Shown: positions 54,025 through 62,988, counted from the first letter of the stretch. The stretch is DNA of 64,000 bases from Clostridiales bacterium (GCA_029265405.1 JAJUJI010000003.1:186001-250000), one strand, 5' to 3'. The notes: generated by a model from the sequence alone, not told the origin. Numbers and translations are program-made.

Positions 54025-55587
54025 GTGACCGTAACGCTTAATATTATTCTTGAAGCCCTGTCAAAATATGCGGCGGAGCCGCACGCGGCGGACGGAAACC
54101 GCCGCTTTTCGCGCGTGGACGTGCCTCCCGAGGGCGGCGTCCTGTTTGCCGACAGGCTCTACGTCTGCCGCCTGAGCCTTGCCCTGAAGCTGACGCGCGA
54201 GTACCCGGACGTGGTTTTCCTCTGCCTCAGGGACCGCTTCAACAGCAGGGACGAGACGGAGGAGCTGATGAAAAACCTGATAGTAATAAACGAGAACATT
54301 GCTGTGACGGCCCTGTTTTCCGAGGCGCTGGACTGCTTCATGAGGGTGGCCGAGTGGCGCTGGGAAATGCGCGAGGCGGCGATGCAAAACAGGCCCATGC
54401 AGGCCCTGCTCGTCCTCAGCGAGCCGGTGATAGGCAACTTCATCTCCGTGTCGGACTCCTCGCTCGCGCTTTTGACCTATACCCCCGGCATACCCACGGA
54501 CGACCCCGTTTCGCTCGCGCTTATCAAAAACGGCTACCATTCCGAGGAGGCCGTACGGCGCTTCAAGGCCCACAACCGCTTCGAGCTCTGGGAAAAGTCG
54601 GACGGCCTGATCTTCGACCTCGAGGGGATAACCGCGCCCTACCCGGTGGTGAGCAAGGTCTTCAAGTACCGGGGCACCTACTTCACCCACGTCGTCATGG
54701 TCTGCAACAACCGGCCCATAACGCCCGGCCTGCTCGACCTGTTCAACATGCTGCTGGAGGCGCTCGAGGTCTACATAGAGAGGGACTGGAAGCAGAAGGA
54801 GGAGGGCGGCAGCGTCCACGACACGCTGATAACCAGCCTGCTGGACAACACCGAGCTGCGCACCGACGTCATAGCCGACCGGGCCGAGCAGGCGGGGCTG
54901 CCGCTCGAGGCCTCCTTCCGGCTTTTGAAGCTGATACCCATGAAAAATCCGGGCGAGCCGGTGGGCATAATATTCCAGGAGGCGCAGGCGCTGCTGCCGG
55001 GAGCGAGGGCGGTTGTCTACCACCAGTCGCTGCTCATACTGCTGTTTTCGCGCTCGGGCGGCGTTTCCGCGGAGCTGGCCCTCGCGCGCGAAAGGCTGGC
55101 CCCCCTGCTGGAGTCCCGCGGCTTCTGCTGCGGCATAAGCGAGGAGTTTTCGGAGCTTAAAGGGATAAGGCTGGCCTTTTTCCAGGCCACCATGGCGCTC
55201 AGCTACGGAGGCCGCCTGATGGGCAGCGCGCCGAAAAGCCGCTACGGCGGCCCCTTCTTCGACTACGAGGACTACTACATCCACATGCTCCTTTCCGAGC
55301 ACGACAACACGGGCATACTGGCCGCCGGCAGGCCGCTGAAATGGCTGCGCGCCCTGCGCGAGTACGACGAGCGGCACGGCGGCGACAACTGCGGCCTGCT
55401 CTACCTTTACCTTGTCAACGAGCGCCACGCCGGACGCACCGCGGAGGCCGCCTTCATGTCCCGCAACAACGTGGCCTACCGCATAAGCCGCATAACCGCG
55501 CTGCTCGGCATAGACCTGGACGACTACCAGACCCGCATGAAGCTGCTGGCGACCTACGAGCTGCTCAAGCTCAACCCGCAGCTTTGA
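54025..55587 (+). CDS. PucR/CdaR-type transcriptional regulator
   Basis: 520-residue regulator with a long N-terminal sensory region (PucR-like, about 1-270), a central GGDEF-like segment (about 290-400) and a C-terminal PucR HTH (TAEAAFMSRNNVAYRISRI near residue 475). The GTG at 54025 has GGAGG 8 bp upstream; an earlier in-frame ATG (53974) overlaps the -10 and cannot be used. Being divergent from the TRAP operon, it is the obvious candidate to control it, with the transported acid as inducer. Confidence 0.87.
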   Translation: MTVTLNIILEALSKYAAEPHAADGNRRFSRVDVPPEGGVLFADRLYVCRLSLALKLTREYPDVVFLCLRDRFNSRDETEELMKNLIVINENIAVTALFSEALDCFMRVAEWRWEMREAAMQNRPMQALLVLSEPVIGNFISVSDSSLALLTYTPGIPTDDPVSLALIKNGYHSEEAVRRFKAHNRFELWEKSDGLIFDLEGITAPYPVVSKVFKYRGTYFTHVVMVCNNRPITPGLLDLFNMLLEALEVYIERDWKQKEEGGSVHDTLITSLLDNTELRTDVIADRAEQAGLPLEASFRLLKLIPMKNPGEPVGIIFQEAQALLPGARAVVYHQSLLILLFSRSGGVSAELALARERLAPLLESRGFCCGISEEFSELKGIRLAFFQATMALSYGGRLMGSAPKSRYGGPFFDYEDYYIHMLLSEHDNTGILAAGRPLKWLRALREYDERHGGDNCGLLYLYLVNERHAGRTAEAAFMSRNNVAYRISRITALLGIDLDDYQTRMKLLATYELLKLNPQL

Positions 55588-55600
55588 AGGCTCCGGGCCC

Positions 55601-55629
55601 TTGAATATCGCCGCGGCAGGGTGTAGAAT
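55601..55629 (+). promoter_or_regulatory. Constitutive-type promoter upstream of the Gld-type ABC operon
   Basis: TTGAAT (55601-55606), 17-bp spacer, TAGAAT (55624-55629). The same bases also form a GCAGGG stem-loop (about 55616-55639) that may end the PucR-type gene, so this promoter is less certain. Confidence 0.5.
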
Positions 55630-55645
55630 ACGCCCTGCCGGCCTA

Positions 55646-55699
55646 TTCATAATAATTTTTTTCAAAATTTACATAATATTCATACGAAGCATGTAAACT
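55646..55699 (+). promoter_or_regulatory. Phased-box promoter of the Gld-type ABC operon
   Basis: Hexamers at exact 11-bp period: TTCATA (55646), TTTTTT (55657), TTTACA (55668) and TTCATA (55679). A -10-like TAAACT (55694-55699) lies 9 bp after the last box and 20 bp after TTTACA. The pattern is as expected for an OmpR/PhoB-class activator site. Confidence 0.7.
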
Positions 55700-55738
55700 A
55701 AGCCGGATTCAAGCCGCGAAGCGAAAGGAACTGATGCA

Positions 55739-56737
55739 ATGATAGAGGTCAGCGGGCTCACAAAGCGGTACGGGAACCGCACCGCGATAGAGGATCTGAG
55801 CTTCACTATCGAAAAAGGGCATATCTACGGCTTCCTCGGCCCGAACGGGGCGGGAAAGTCCACCACCATGAACATAATGACCGGCTGCCTTGCCGCGACG
55901 GAGGGCGAGGTGAAGATCGGCGGCTACGACATCTTCGAGCAGGCGGAAAAGGCCAAGCGGCTCATAGGCTACCTGCCCGAGCAGCCGCCGGTCTACCAGG
56001 ACATGACGCCGGACGAGTACCTGCTCTTCGTCGCGCGGGCCAAGGGCCTAAGCAGGGCCGGGGCCGCGGCGGAGCTGGCCAGGGTGAAGAGCCTTGCCGG
56101 GATAGAGGACGTGTCTAAGCGCCTGATAAAAAACCTTTCCAAGGGCTACCGCCAGAGGGTGGGCATAGCGCAGGCGCTGCTGGGCGGCCCCGAGGTGATA
56201 ATCCTCGACGAGCCGACCGTCGGCCTGGACCCGCGCCAGATTACCGAAACGCGCGCCCTGATAAAGTCGCTGGGCCGGGAGCACACGGTGATACTGAGCA
56301 GCCACATCCTGTCGGAGGTGCAGGCCGTCTGCGACGAGATAATGATAATCTCCAAGGGAAGGCTCGCGGCCGTGGACACGCCGGACAACCTTGAGCGGCT
56401 GCTGGCCGGCTCCGTGACGCTGGAGCTTGTCGTCAGGGCCGGCTCCGAGGAGGCCTTTGCCGCCGTCTCCGGCATAGACGGCGTGGAGAGCGTGAGGGCC
56501 GAGGAGCTCGGAGGCGGGCTTGTAAGGCTCACCGTCGCCGCCGCCGAGGGCAGGGATCCCGCCGAGGAGGTCTTTTTCGCCTTCTGCGACCTGCGCAGGC
56601 CCATATTGAAGATGAACCCGGTCAGGGCCAGCCTGGAGGACGTTTTCATCGAGCTTACCAGGGACGCGCAAAACGGCGCCGCCGGGGCGGACGCGGAAAA
56701 GGAGGAAACCGGAAATGACGGCGATATACAGGCGTGA
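55739..56737 (+). CDS. ABC transporter ATP-binding protein (GldA-like)
   Basis: 332-residue ATPase. It shows Walker A GPNGAGKST, signature LSKGYRQR, Walker B VIILDEP and the switch His in ILSSHILSEV, with an extra C-terminal domain (about 225-310) that often regulates export ATPases of this class. With the next three genes it forms a Gld-like ABC complex; such complexes occur in non-gliding bacteria, where their substrate is unknown. AAAGGAA precedes the ATG. The stop overlaps the permease gene by 23 bp. Confidence 0.92.
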   Translation: MIEVSGLTKRYGNRTAIEDLSFTIEKGHIYGFLGPNGAGKSTTMNIMTGCLAATEGEVKIGGYDIFEQAEKAKRLIGYLPEQPPVYQDMTPDEYLLFVARAKGLSRAGAAAELARVKSLAGIEDVSKRLIKNLSKGYRQRVGIAQALLGGPEVIILDEPTVGLDPRQITETRALIKSLGREHTVILSSHILSEVQAVCDEIMIISKGRLAAVDTPDNLERLLAGSVTLELVVRAGSEEAFAAVSGIDGVESVRAEELGGGLVRLTVAAAEGRDPAEEVFFAFCDLRRPILKMNPVRASLEDVFIELTRDAQNGAAGADAEKEETGNDGDIQA

Positions 56738-57578
56738 GCTGAACTCTTATTTCAAGGGGCTGACGGGCTACGTGTTCGCGGCCTTCATGCTGCTTTTCAT
56801 AGGCATATACTGCGCGATAATAAACCTCAAGTCCGGCTACGCCGCCTTCGAATACGCGCTTTCCAACGCCAGCTTCATATACATCATAATCGTTCCCATA
56901 CTGACCATGCGCTCTGTCGCCGAGGAGCGGCGGCAGAGGACGGACCAGCTCCTCTACGCCCTGCCCATGGGCATGTCCAAAATAGTCGCCGGGAAGTATC
57001 TGGCCATGCTGACGGCCCTGGCCCTGCCGCTGGCGGTGACGGCCGTCTACCCCCTGGCCCTGTCGGGCTTCGGCGCGGTAAACTACGGCGCGGCCTACGG
57101 CAGCCTGCTGGCCTTCTTCCTGCTCGGGGCCGCCCTGTGCTCCATAGGCCTGTTCATATCCTCCCTCACGGAGAGCCAGGCGGTGGCGGCGGGGGTGTGC
57201 GTCGCGGTAATGCTGCTCAACTACTTCATCTCCGGCCTTTCGGCCTACCTTTCCTCCTCCGCTGCGGGCTCGGCGATAGCGCTGGGCATAGCCGTCCTTT
57301 TGGCGGCCGTCGTAATCAGGCTGCTGACCAAGAACGGCACCTTCGCGCTCGGCGTCGGGCTCCTGCTGGAGCTGCTGCTGGCCGGGGCCTACGTGCTTTT
57401 CAGGGACTCCTTCTCCGGCCTGTTCCCCTCCATAATAAAGCAGCTCAGCGTCTTCGACAGGTTTGAAACCTTTACAAACGGCGTGTTCGACCTGAGGGGC
57501 ATAGTCTATATGGCGACCGTCTGCTTCGTATTCGTGTTTTTCACCGTCCAGGCCCTGGAAAAGAAGAGGTACGACTGA
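56715..57578 (+). CDS. ABC transporter permease (GldF-like, ABC-2 type)
   Basis: 287-residue membrane subunit with six hydrophobic segments. The N-terminus MTAIYRRELNSYFKGLTGYVF and the RSVAEERRQRTDQLLYALPM loop are typical of the GldF/ABC-2 permease group. It pairs with the ATPase encoded just upstream. The following gene starts 1 bp after its stop. Confidence 0.92.
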   Translation: MTAIYRRELNSYFKGLTGYVFAAFMLLFIGIYCAIINLKSGYAAFEYALSNASFIYIIIVPILTMRSVAEERRQRTDQLLYALPMGMSKIVAGKYLAMLTALALPLAVTAVYPLALSGFGAVNYGAAYGSLLAFFLLGAALCSIGLFISSLTESQAVAAGVCVAVMLLNYFISGLSAYLSSSAAGSAIALGIAVLLAAVVIRLLTKNGTFALGVGLLLELLLAGAYVLFRDSFSGLFPSIIKQLSVFDRFETFTNGVFDLRGIVYMATVCFVFVFFTVQALEKKRYD

Positions 57579-57579
57579 T

Positions 57580-59067
57580 ATGAAAAAGCTTGCGGGCAAT
57601 TTTGAAAGCGTGAAAAAATCCTACCGCACGCGGGCCTTCAGGGCCGGCGGCTACAGCTTCTTCGCGGGGCTGCTTGTCCTTGGCATAGCCGTGGCGGTAA
57701 ACCTTATCGCCGCCGCGCTGCCCAACTCCGTAATGCAAAGGGACGTGACCGGCTCCGGGCTCTACACCCTCTCCGAGCAGACAAAGCAGCTCGTTTCGGC
57801 CCTGGACAGGGACGTCACGGTGTATTGGATAACCCAGCCGTCGGCGGAGGAGGCCTCCGTGGAAAAGCTGCTGGACAATTACAGGGACCTTAGCGGGCGC
57901 ATAACCGTAAAAAGGATAGACCCGGTGGAGTACCCTAATTTTGCCAAGGAATACACCGACGATAAGATATACAACAACACCCTCATAGTCGTCTGCGGCG
58001 GCAGGCACAGGGTCATAGGCTACTACGACATCTTCCAGTACGACTACTCCGACTACTCCGACTACTCCGACTACTACGGCGGCAGCTACGGCTACGACGT
58101 ATCCTTCGCCGGGGAGGACAAGCTCACCTCCGCCATAAGCTACGTCGCCGGCGGCGAGCTGCCCAAGGCCTACGTCCTCTCCGGCCACGGGGAAGCCGAG
58201 CTGCCCGAGGCGCTCCTGAAGCAGATAGAGAACGAAAACTTCACTGTGAGCGGCGATTTGAGCCTTCTGTCCCTCGAGGCGGTGCCGGAGGACTGCGACC
58301 TGCTGATAATAAACGCGCCCCAGACCGACCTGTCGGCCGAGGACGCGGACAAGCTCTCGGCCTATCTTGCCGGCGGCGGCAGGCTTATGCTGGCGACCGG
58401 CCTGCTCAAGGACGGGGCCAGGCTCGAGAGGCTGGAGGGCCTTATGGCGGGCTACGGCGTGACGCAGGAGCCAGGCATCGTCATAGAGGGCGACGCCGAC
58501 CACACCATATGGAACTACAACTACTACCTGCTGCCGGAGCTTGACGCCTCGCACGACATTACCCGGCCCATAGCCGAAGCCGGCTACAGGGTGCTGGTCC
58601 CGGCCGCGGCCGGGCTGAGGGCGGCGGAAACGCTCCCGGAGGGCGTTTCCGTGACAGAGCTGCTGACCACCTCGGACGCCTCCTACGCCAAGCCCGCCGG
58701 GCTCGACATCACCACCTACGACAGGGAGGAGGGCGACGTTTCCGGGCCCTTCGCGCTGGCCGTGGCCGTCACCTCCGGCGAGGGCGACGGCCAGGCCAGG
58801 ATAGTCTGGCTCAGCTCCTCCCTTACCCTGGACGACAACGTAAACACCAGCGTCTCCGGCGCCAACTACGACTTTTTCATTAATTCCCTCGGCTGGATGG
58901 CCGGGCAGGCCGAAAGCGTCTCCATCCGCGCCAAGAGCATGGAGGAGGCCAGGCTGACCGTACCCTCCGGCGCCGCGGCAAGGATGAGCGTCATAATCGT
59001 CGGCGTCCTGCCCCTGGGACTGCTGGGGACCGGCATATACGTCTACGCAAGGAGGAAGAGACTTTGA
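57580..59067 (+). CDS. GldG-like ABC auxiliary protein
   Basis: 495-residue membrane protein of the ABC_transp_aux group. An N-terminal membrane helix (about 25-47) and a C-terminal one (about 465-488) enclose a large extracytoplasmic domain with SGLYTLSEQTKQLVSAL, VTVYWI and VLSGHGEAELPEALLKQ, the last being characteristic of this family. An in-frame tandem repeat Asp-Tyr-Ser (about residues 155-166) is inserted in the domain. The order is ATPase, permease, GldG-like, DUF4340. Confidence 0.88.
   Translation: MKKLAGNFESVKKSYRTRAFRAGGYSFFAGLLVLGIAVAVNLIAAALPNSVMQRDVTGSGLYTLSEQTKQLVSALDRDVTVYWITQPSAEEASVEKLLDNYRDLSGRITVKRIDPVEYPNFAKEYTDDKIYNNTLIVVCGGRHRVIGYYDIFQYDYSDYSDYSDYYGGSYGYDVSFAGEDKLTSAISYVAGGELPKAYVLSGHGEAELPEALLKQIENENFTVSGDLSLLSLEAVPEDCDLLIINAPQTDLSAEDADKLSAYLAGGGRLMLATGLLKDGARLERLEGLMAGYGVTQEPGIVIEGDADHTIWNYNYYLLPELDASHDITRPIAEAGYRVLVPAAAGLRAAETLPEGVSVTELLTTSDASYAKPAGLDITTYDREEGDVSGPFALAVAVTSGEGDGQARIVWLSSSLTLDDNVNTSVSGANYDFFINSLGWMAGQAESVSIRAKSMEEARLTVPSGAAARMSVIIVGVLPLGLLGTGIYVYARRKRL
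58042..58077 (+). repeat. In-frame 9-bp tandem repeat (Asp-Tyr-Ser)
   Basis: Three identical copies of gactactcc and a fourth with one change (gactactac). It encodes DYSDYSDYSDYY in the outer domain of the GldG-like protein. A repeat of this size can expand or contract without a frameshift. Confidence 0.85.
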
Positions 59068-60434
59068 AGCGCGGCATAAGGCTTCTCATTTTCGCCGCCG
59101 CCCTGATAGTCCTCGCGGGCGGCTGGCTCCTGCTCAGGAGCATGGACCTGAACGGCGAAAAAAAGACCGAGGACACCAGCGCCGTCCTGTCCTCGGTGTC
59201 CGAGGCGGACATAACGAAAATATCCTGGACCTATAACGGCGAAACCCTCTCCTTTACCCGCGCAGGCTCCGCCTGGGCCTACGACGGCGACGCGGACTTC
59301 CCCGCCAGCCAGACGGCGCTGGACGGCATGGCCTCCCAGCTTAAGGAGGTCAAAGCCTCGCAGGCGATATTGATTTCGGACAACCTAGCCGACTACGGCC
59401 TTGCCGAGCCGGCCCTGCTGGTGGAATTTCAGGCCGCCGGCAATACTTACTCGTACGCCTTCGGCAACAAGAACGACGTCAGCGGCGAGTACTACGCCCT
59501 GTTCAACGGCGACAAGACCAAGGTCTACGCTCTCGGCTCCGCGCTGCCCGAAGCCTTCAAAAAGGAGCTTTACGACGTGCTAGCCTTCGAGACGATACCG
59601 GACCTGAGCCGCGCGGTTTCGCTGACGGTAGAGTCGGAGGGCCGCACCCGCTCCCTGGTCTATGTCGCCGACGCCAAGGATCTTTCCTACAGCTCCGAAT
59701 ATAAATATTTCTATTACGACGAGGCGTCCTGCCTCCCCGTGTCCGACAAAAAGTTTTCGGACAAGGTGGGCGTGCTGTCGAACCTCGTGCTTTCCGAGTG
59801 CGCTTCCTACAAGGCCACGGACGAGGATCTGGCGCGCTACGGGCTCGACAGGCCGGCGGTCAGGGCCGTCGCGGAGTATACCGACTCCGACGGCGTTTCC
59901 GCCTCGATAACCTTCAGCTTCGGCGCCTACAAGGGCGACAGCTGCTACATGCGCATGAACGATTCCAGGATGGTCTATCTGGTCAAGGCCTCCGCGGAGG
60001 ACGAGCTGGCCCTGCTCAGCTACGGGGACGTGCGGCCGGACGAGGTGTGCCTCATGGACTGGGACACGGTGACGAGCCTGGACATAGCGCTTGACGGCAA
60101 GTCCTATTCGATAGCCCTCGAAAAGGGCGAGGGCGGCGAAAGCCGCGTATTCAGGATGGACGGGCGGGAGCTGGACGCGGAAGCCGGGCAGGAGCTGCTG
60201 GACGCCATACGCGCCCTGAAAAGCACGGGCGAGGCCTCCTCGGACCTCGGCCGGGGCGAGAAGCTCTCCATAACCTTCCGCCGCAATACGGAAAAGTTTT
60301 CCCAAATGACGCTGACCCTTTCCAAATACGACAGCTCGAGCGACCTTGCCTCCTTCGGCGGCGAAACGCGCCTGCTTGTTTCCTCAAGCGGCACCGACGG
60401 GCTCATTGAGCTCATACGCAGGCTGACGGCCTAG
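59064..60434 (+). CDS. DUF4340 membrane-anchored protein
   Basis: 456-residue protein with one N-terminal membrane helix (about 5-25) and a large extracytoplasmic region made of repeated DUF4340-like units (YGLAEPALLVEFQ near residue 112 and YGLDRPAVRAVAEY near residue 258 mark the units). The function is unknown, but DUF4340 genes usually end Gld-type ABC operons. The start is TTG at 59064, overlapping the upstream stop (TTGA), with GGAGGA 7 bp ahead. Confidence 0.9.
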   Translation: MKRGIRLLIFAAALIVLAGGWLLLRSMDLNGEKKTEDTSAVLSSVSEADITKISWTYNGETLSFTRAGSAWAYDGDADFPASQTALDGMASQLKEVKASQAILISDNLADYGLAEPALLVEFQAAGNTYSYAFGNKNDVSGEYYALFNGDKTKVYALGSALPEAFKKELYDVLAFETIPDLSRAVSLTVESEGRTRSLVYVADAKDLSYSSEYKYFYYDEASCLPVSDKKFSDKVGVLSNLVLSECASYKATDEDLARYGLDRPAVRAVAEYTDSDGVSASITFSFGAYKGDSCYMRMNDSRMVYLVKASAEDELALLSYGDVRPDEVCLMDWDTVTSLDIALDGKSYSIALEKGEGGESRVFRMDGRELDAEAGQELLDAIRALKSTGEASSDLGRGEKLSITFRRNTEKFSQMTLTLSKYDSSSDLASFGGETRLLVSSSGTDGLIELIRRLTA

Positions 60435-60440
60435 CGGAGC

Positions 60441-60490
60441 GAAAAAAAGAAACGGCCCCCGGTTCCGGCGCTATGCCGGAACCGGGGGCC
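60441..60490. terminator. Bidirectional terminator between converging operons
   Basis: Perfect 16-bp stem (60454-60469 with 60475-60490) and a 5-nt loop. On the minus strand it is followed by GTTTCTTTTTTTCGC, a good poly-U for the glycyl radical gene. On the plus strand the T tract is weak. Confidence 0.88.
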
Positions 60491-60506
60491 GGCCGGTTTC
60501 AGGGGC

Positions 60507-62957
60507 CTAGAAGCTGTGCTCGGCGCGGGAGATGATGTCCTCCTGCATCGCGGGCGTCATGTCCACGAAATAGGCGCTGAAGCCGGCTATGCGCACGACG
60601 AGGTTGTGGTACTCGTCGGGCTTGGCCTGCGCCTTCCTGAGCGTGGCGGCGTCCACTATGTTGTACTGAACCTCCATGCCGCCCTGCTCGAAGTACACCT
60701 TCGTCATATCCTCAAGCTTTTCGATGCCGCCGGCGCTTTTCAGCGAGGACGGGTGTATCTTCAGGTTGAGGGCCATGCCGTCCATGTAATGCGAATGGTC
60801 AAAGGAAGTCGAAGATATGAACACGGAGGTCGGCCCGTTGACGTCCCTGCCCTGCACGGGGCTGGAGGCGTCGGCAATGGGCGCGCCCGCCTTGCGCCCG
60901 TCGGGCGTGGCCCAGGTTATCTCGCCCTGCACCACATGGTCCGAGGCGCCGAAGGTGCCGCACTTGTACACCTTGCAGCGGTGCGTGGAGAAGTTTCTGG
61001 TGATTTTGTAGTACAGGTCGATGAGGTACTTCATTTCGGCGTCGGCGTAGGGGTCGGCGTTGCCGTAGTGGGGCACCTCGTTGAGTATCCTCTGGCGCAG
61101 CGTCTCGTAGCCCTCCCAGTTGGCGAGGATGGCGTCGAGATACTCCCTGGCGGAAACGAGCTTTTTGTCGTATATCATGTATTTCAGCGCGGTCAGGCTG
61201 TCGGCCGTGGTGGCCAGCCCCGTCGCCGTGCCGCCGTAGGAATTGTACTTTGCGCCGCCCTCGGACACGTCCCTTCCGCTCTCCATGCAGCCTGTGGTCG
61301 AGATGGAGAGGTTCGGGAAGGGGAAGAGCCGGGGATACTCGTGCTCGGTGTAGTTGTTGAGCGTGGCGGACCAGGTGAGCATCCACGTCGCCATTTTTTC
61401 AAACGCGGCGCGCACCTCGTCCATGGACTTCATGTCGTAAAGGTAGCCCGAGCGCACCTTCTCGGGCGCCTGGGCCCCGTTCATGGGGTTGACTCCGTTG
61501 TTTATAGCCATGAGCAGCGCTATGGCCCAGTATATGCCGCTGTGCGACATGGACGAGCCGTTGGGGGCCGGGTAGTCGTTGCCCGAGCCGGTTATCTCCT
61601 GGCAGCCGATGAAGGCGAAGTTCCTCGCGTCCTCCAGCGAGAAGCCGAGCTCGCGCACTATGGCCGGCACTATCACCTCGTCGTTCTGGAGCAGCGGCAG
61701 GCCGCCCACGCGCATGGAGGTCGCCATAGCGCAGTCCCACATTTCCTTCGGCGTATTTTTGTTTATGCGCAGCGATACCGTCGGCTCGTGCAGCTCGAGG
61801 CGCGACATGGTTTCAAGCACCATATAGGAAACCGGATTCGTCGCGTCCTCGCCCGTCTCGGGGATGAGGCCGCCTATGGTGGTGTGCTGCCCGAGGTGCC
61901 CTATGCCGGCCGTCTGCGTCGTTTTTCCGAAGCCGCCCCCGTAGAAGGTGTTGATTTTGAGGAAGAAGGCGTCGACAAGCTCCTGCGCCGCGTCCATCGT
62001 GATGCGGCCCTCCTCGAGGTCCTTTTTCAGGTAGGGCCAGGTGTACTGGTCGAACCTGCCGAGGCTGGTCACGCCGGGGTCGTTGTCCGCCTTGAGGAAG
62101 ACGTTGTACAGCATCACCTGCTGGCAGGCCTCCCAGAAGGTGCGCGCCGGCTTCTCGGCTATCCAGTCGAGGCCCTCGGCCATTCTTTCGAGCTCGGCCC
62201 TCCTCTCGGGGGTCGGGGCCGTCCTCGCCTTTTCCCTCGCGCAGTCGGCGTAGCGGCGGGTCAGTGTTATCGCGCCGTCGCAGGCGACCGTCGCCGCCTT
62301 GTAGAAAATGTACCTGCCCATATTGTCGCCCTGGACGTTGCCCTCGTGCTCGTCGAGCCAGTCCTGGGCCTGCCTGCGTATGTCGGCGTAGCCCCTTTTC
62401 AGGATGTTCTGGAAGCCGGGGGTCAGGTGGCCCGGAGGCAGCATCGTCGGGAAGCCGCCTATCTTGCCGTAATCCGAGGCCTGGAGCCTGAAAAAGTCCA
62501 GCGCTCCGTCCGGCAGCCATTCCTCGGGAACAACGTATCCGTTGGCCGCCCTCTGCCGCTCCATTATATCGCGCAGCTCCTTGAGGTCCGCCGGGGAGAT
62601 GGCCAGCTTCTGGTGCGAGTAGAGCGGGTCGTCGTCGGGCGCGTGGTGCAGGCCGTCGGCCTCGATGGGCCAGGTGTTTTCAATGTCCGCCATAAGCCAC
62701 ATCGTGCCGTTGGCCGCGCCCCAGCCCCTGTTGCCGAGATCCCCGGCAAAATACTCGTCCTCCCTGATGTCTATGGGCATTCTCGAAATGACATAAAGCG
62801 ATTCGTAGGGCTTTTGCAGCATAGGCGGGAAATTGCGGTATATCCGCGACGCTTCCAGCTTCAAACGGGCCTTTTCCGCGTCCGCTACGATGACCCTGTC
62901 GCGAACCTTGTCGCGCATTCTCAAAATGCGCTCGGTGCATGGCTTGAAGGTATACAT
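60507..62957 (-). CDS. Glycyl radical enzyme of unknown substrate
   Basis: 816-residue PFL/GDH-like glycyl radical enzyme. The active-site loop FIGCQE gives Cys452 and Glu454, the CxE arrangement of dehydratases, lyases and similar enzymes rather than the CC pair of pyruvate formate-lyase. The radical Gly is Gly792 in RIAGFSAYF. The substrate-defining residues do not match any subgroup that I can name with confidence, so it may be a dehydratase or a lyase/decarboxylase. No radical-SAM activating enzyme or microcompartment gene is beside it. AAAGGAAG precedes the ATG. It is monocistronic, between its own promoter and a terminator. Confidence 0.92.
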   Translation of the reverse strand: MYTFKPCTERILRMRDKVRDRVIVADAEKARLKLEASRIYRNFPPMLQKPYESLYVISRMPIDIREDEYFAGDLGNRGWGAANGTMWLMADIENTWPIEADGLHHAPDDDPLYSHQKLAISPADLKELRDIMERQRAANGYVVPEEWLPDGALDFFRLQASDYGKIGGFPTMLPPGHLTPGFQNILKRGYADIRRQAQDWLDEHEGNVQGDNMGRYIFYKAATVACDGAITLTRRYADCAREKARTAPTPERRAELERMAEGLDWIAEKPARTFWEACQQVMLYNVFLKADNDPGVTSLGRFDQYTWPYLKKDLEEGRITMDAAQELVDAFFLKINTFYGGGFGKTTQTAGIGHLGQHTTIGGLIPETGEDATNPVSYMVLETMSRLELHEPTVSLRINKNTPKEMWDCAMATSMRVGGLPLLQNDEVIVPAIVRELGFSLEDARNFAFIGCQEITGSGNDYPAPNGSSMSHSGIYWAIALLMAINNGVNPMNGAQAPEKVRSGYLYDMKSMDEVRAAFEKMATWMLTWSATLNNYTEHEYPRLFPFPNLSISTTGCMESGRDVSEGGAKYNSYGGTATGLATTADSLTALKYMIYDKKLVSAREYLDAILANWEGYETLRQRILNEVPHYGNADPYADAEMKYLIDLYYKITRNFSTHRCKVYKCGTFGASDHVVQGEITWATPDGRKAGAPIADASSPVQGRDVNGPTSVFISSTSFDHSHYMDGMALNLKIHPSSLKSAGGIEKLEDMTKVYFEQGGMEVQYNIVDAATLRKAQAKPDEYHNLVVRIAGFSAYFVDMTPAMQEDIISRAEHSF

Positions 62958-62988
62958 GGCGCTCTTCCTTTCGCTTGACTTTTACCTA

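Noticed and set aside
60516-62978. A very long open frame (about 820 codons) on the plus strand, antisense to the glycyl radical gene
   Set aside because: It is the shadow of a GC-rich coding strand: composition is Gly/Val/His/Arg-rich, there is no ribosome binding site or recognisable motif, and the minus-strand product is unmistakable.
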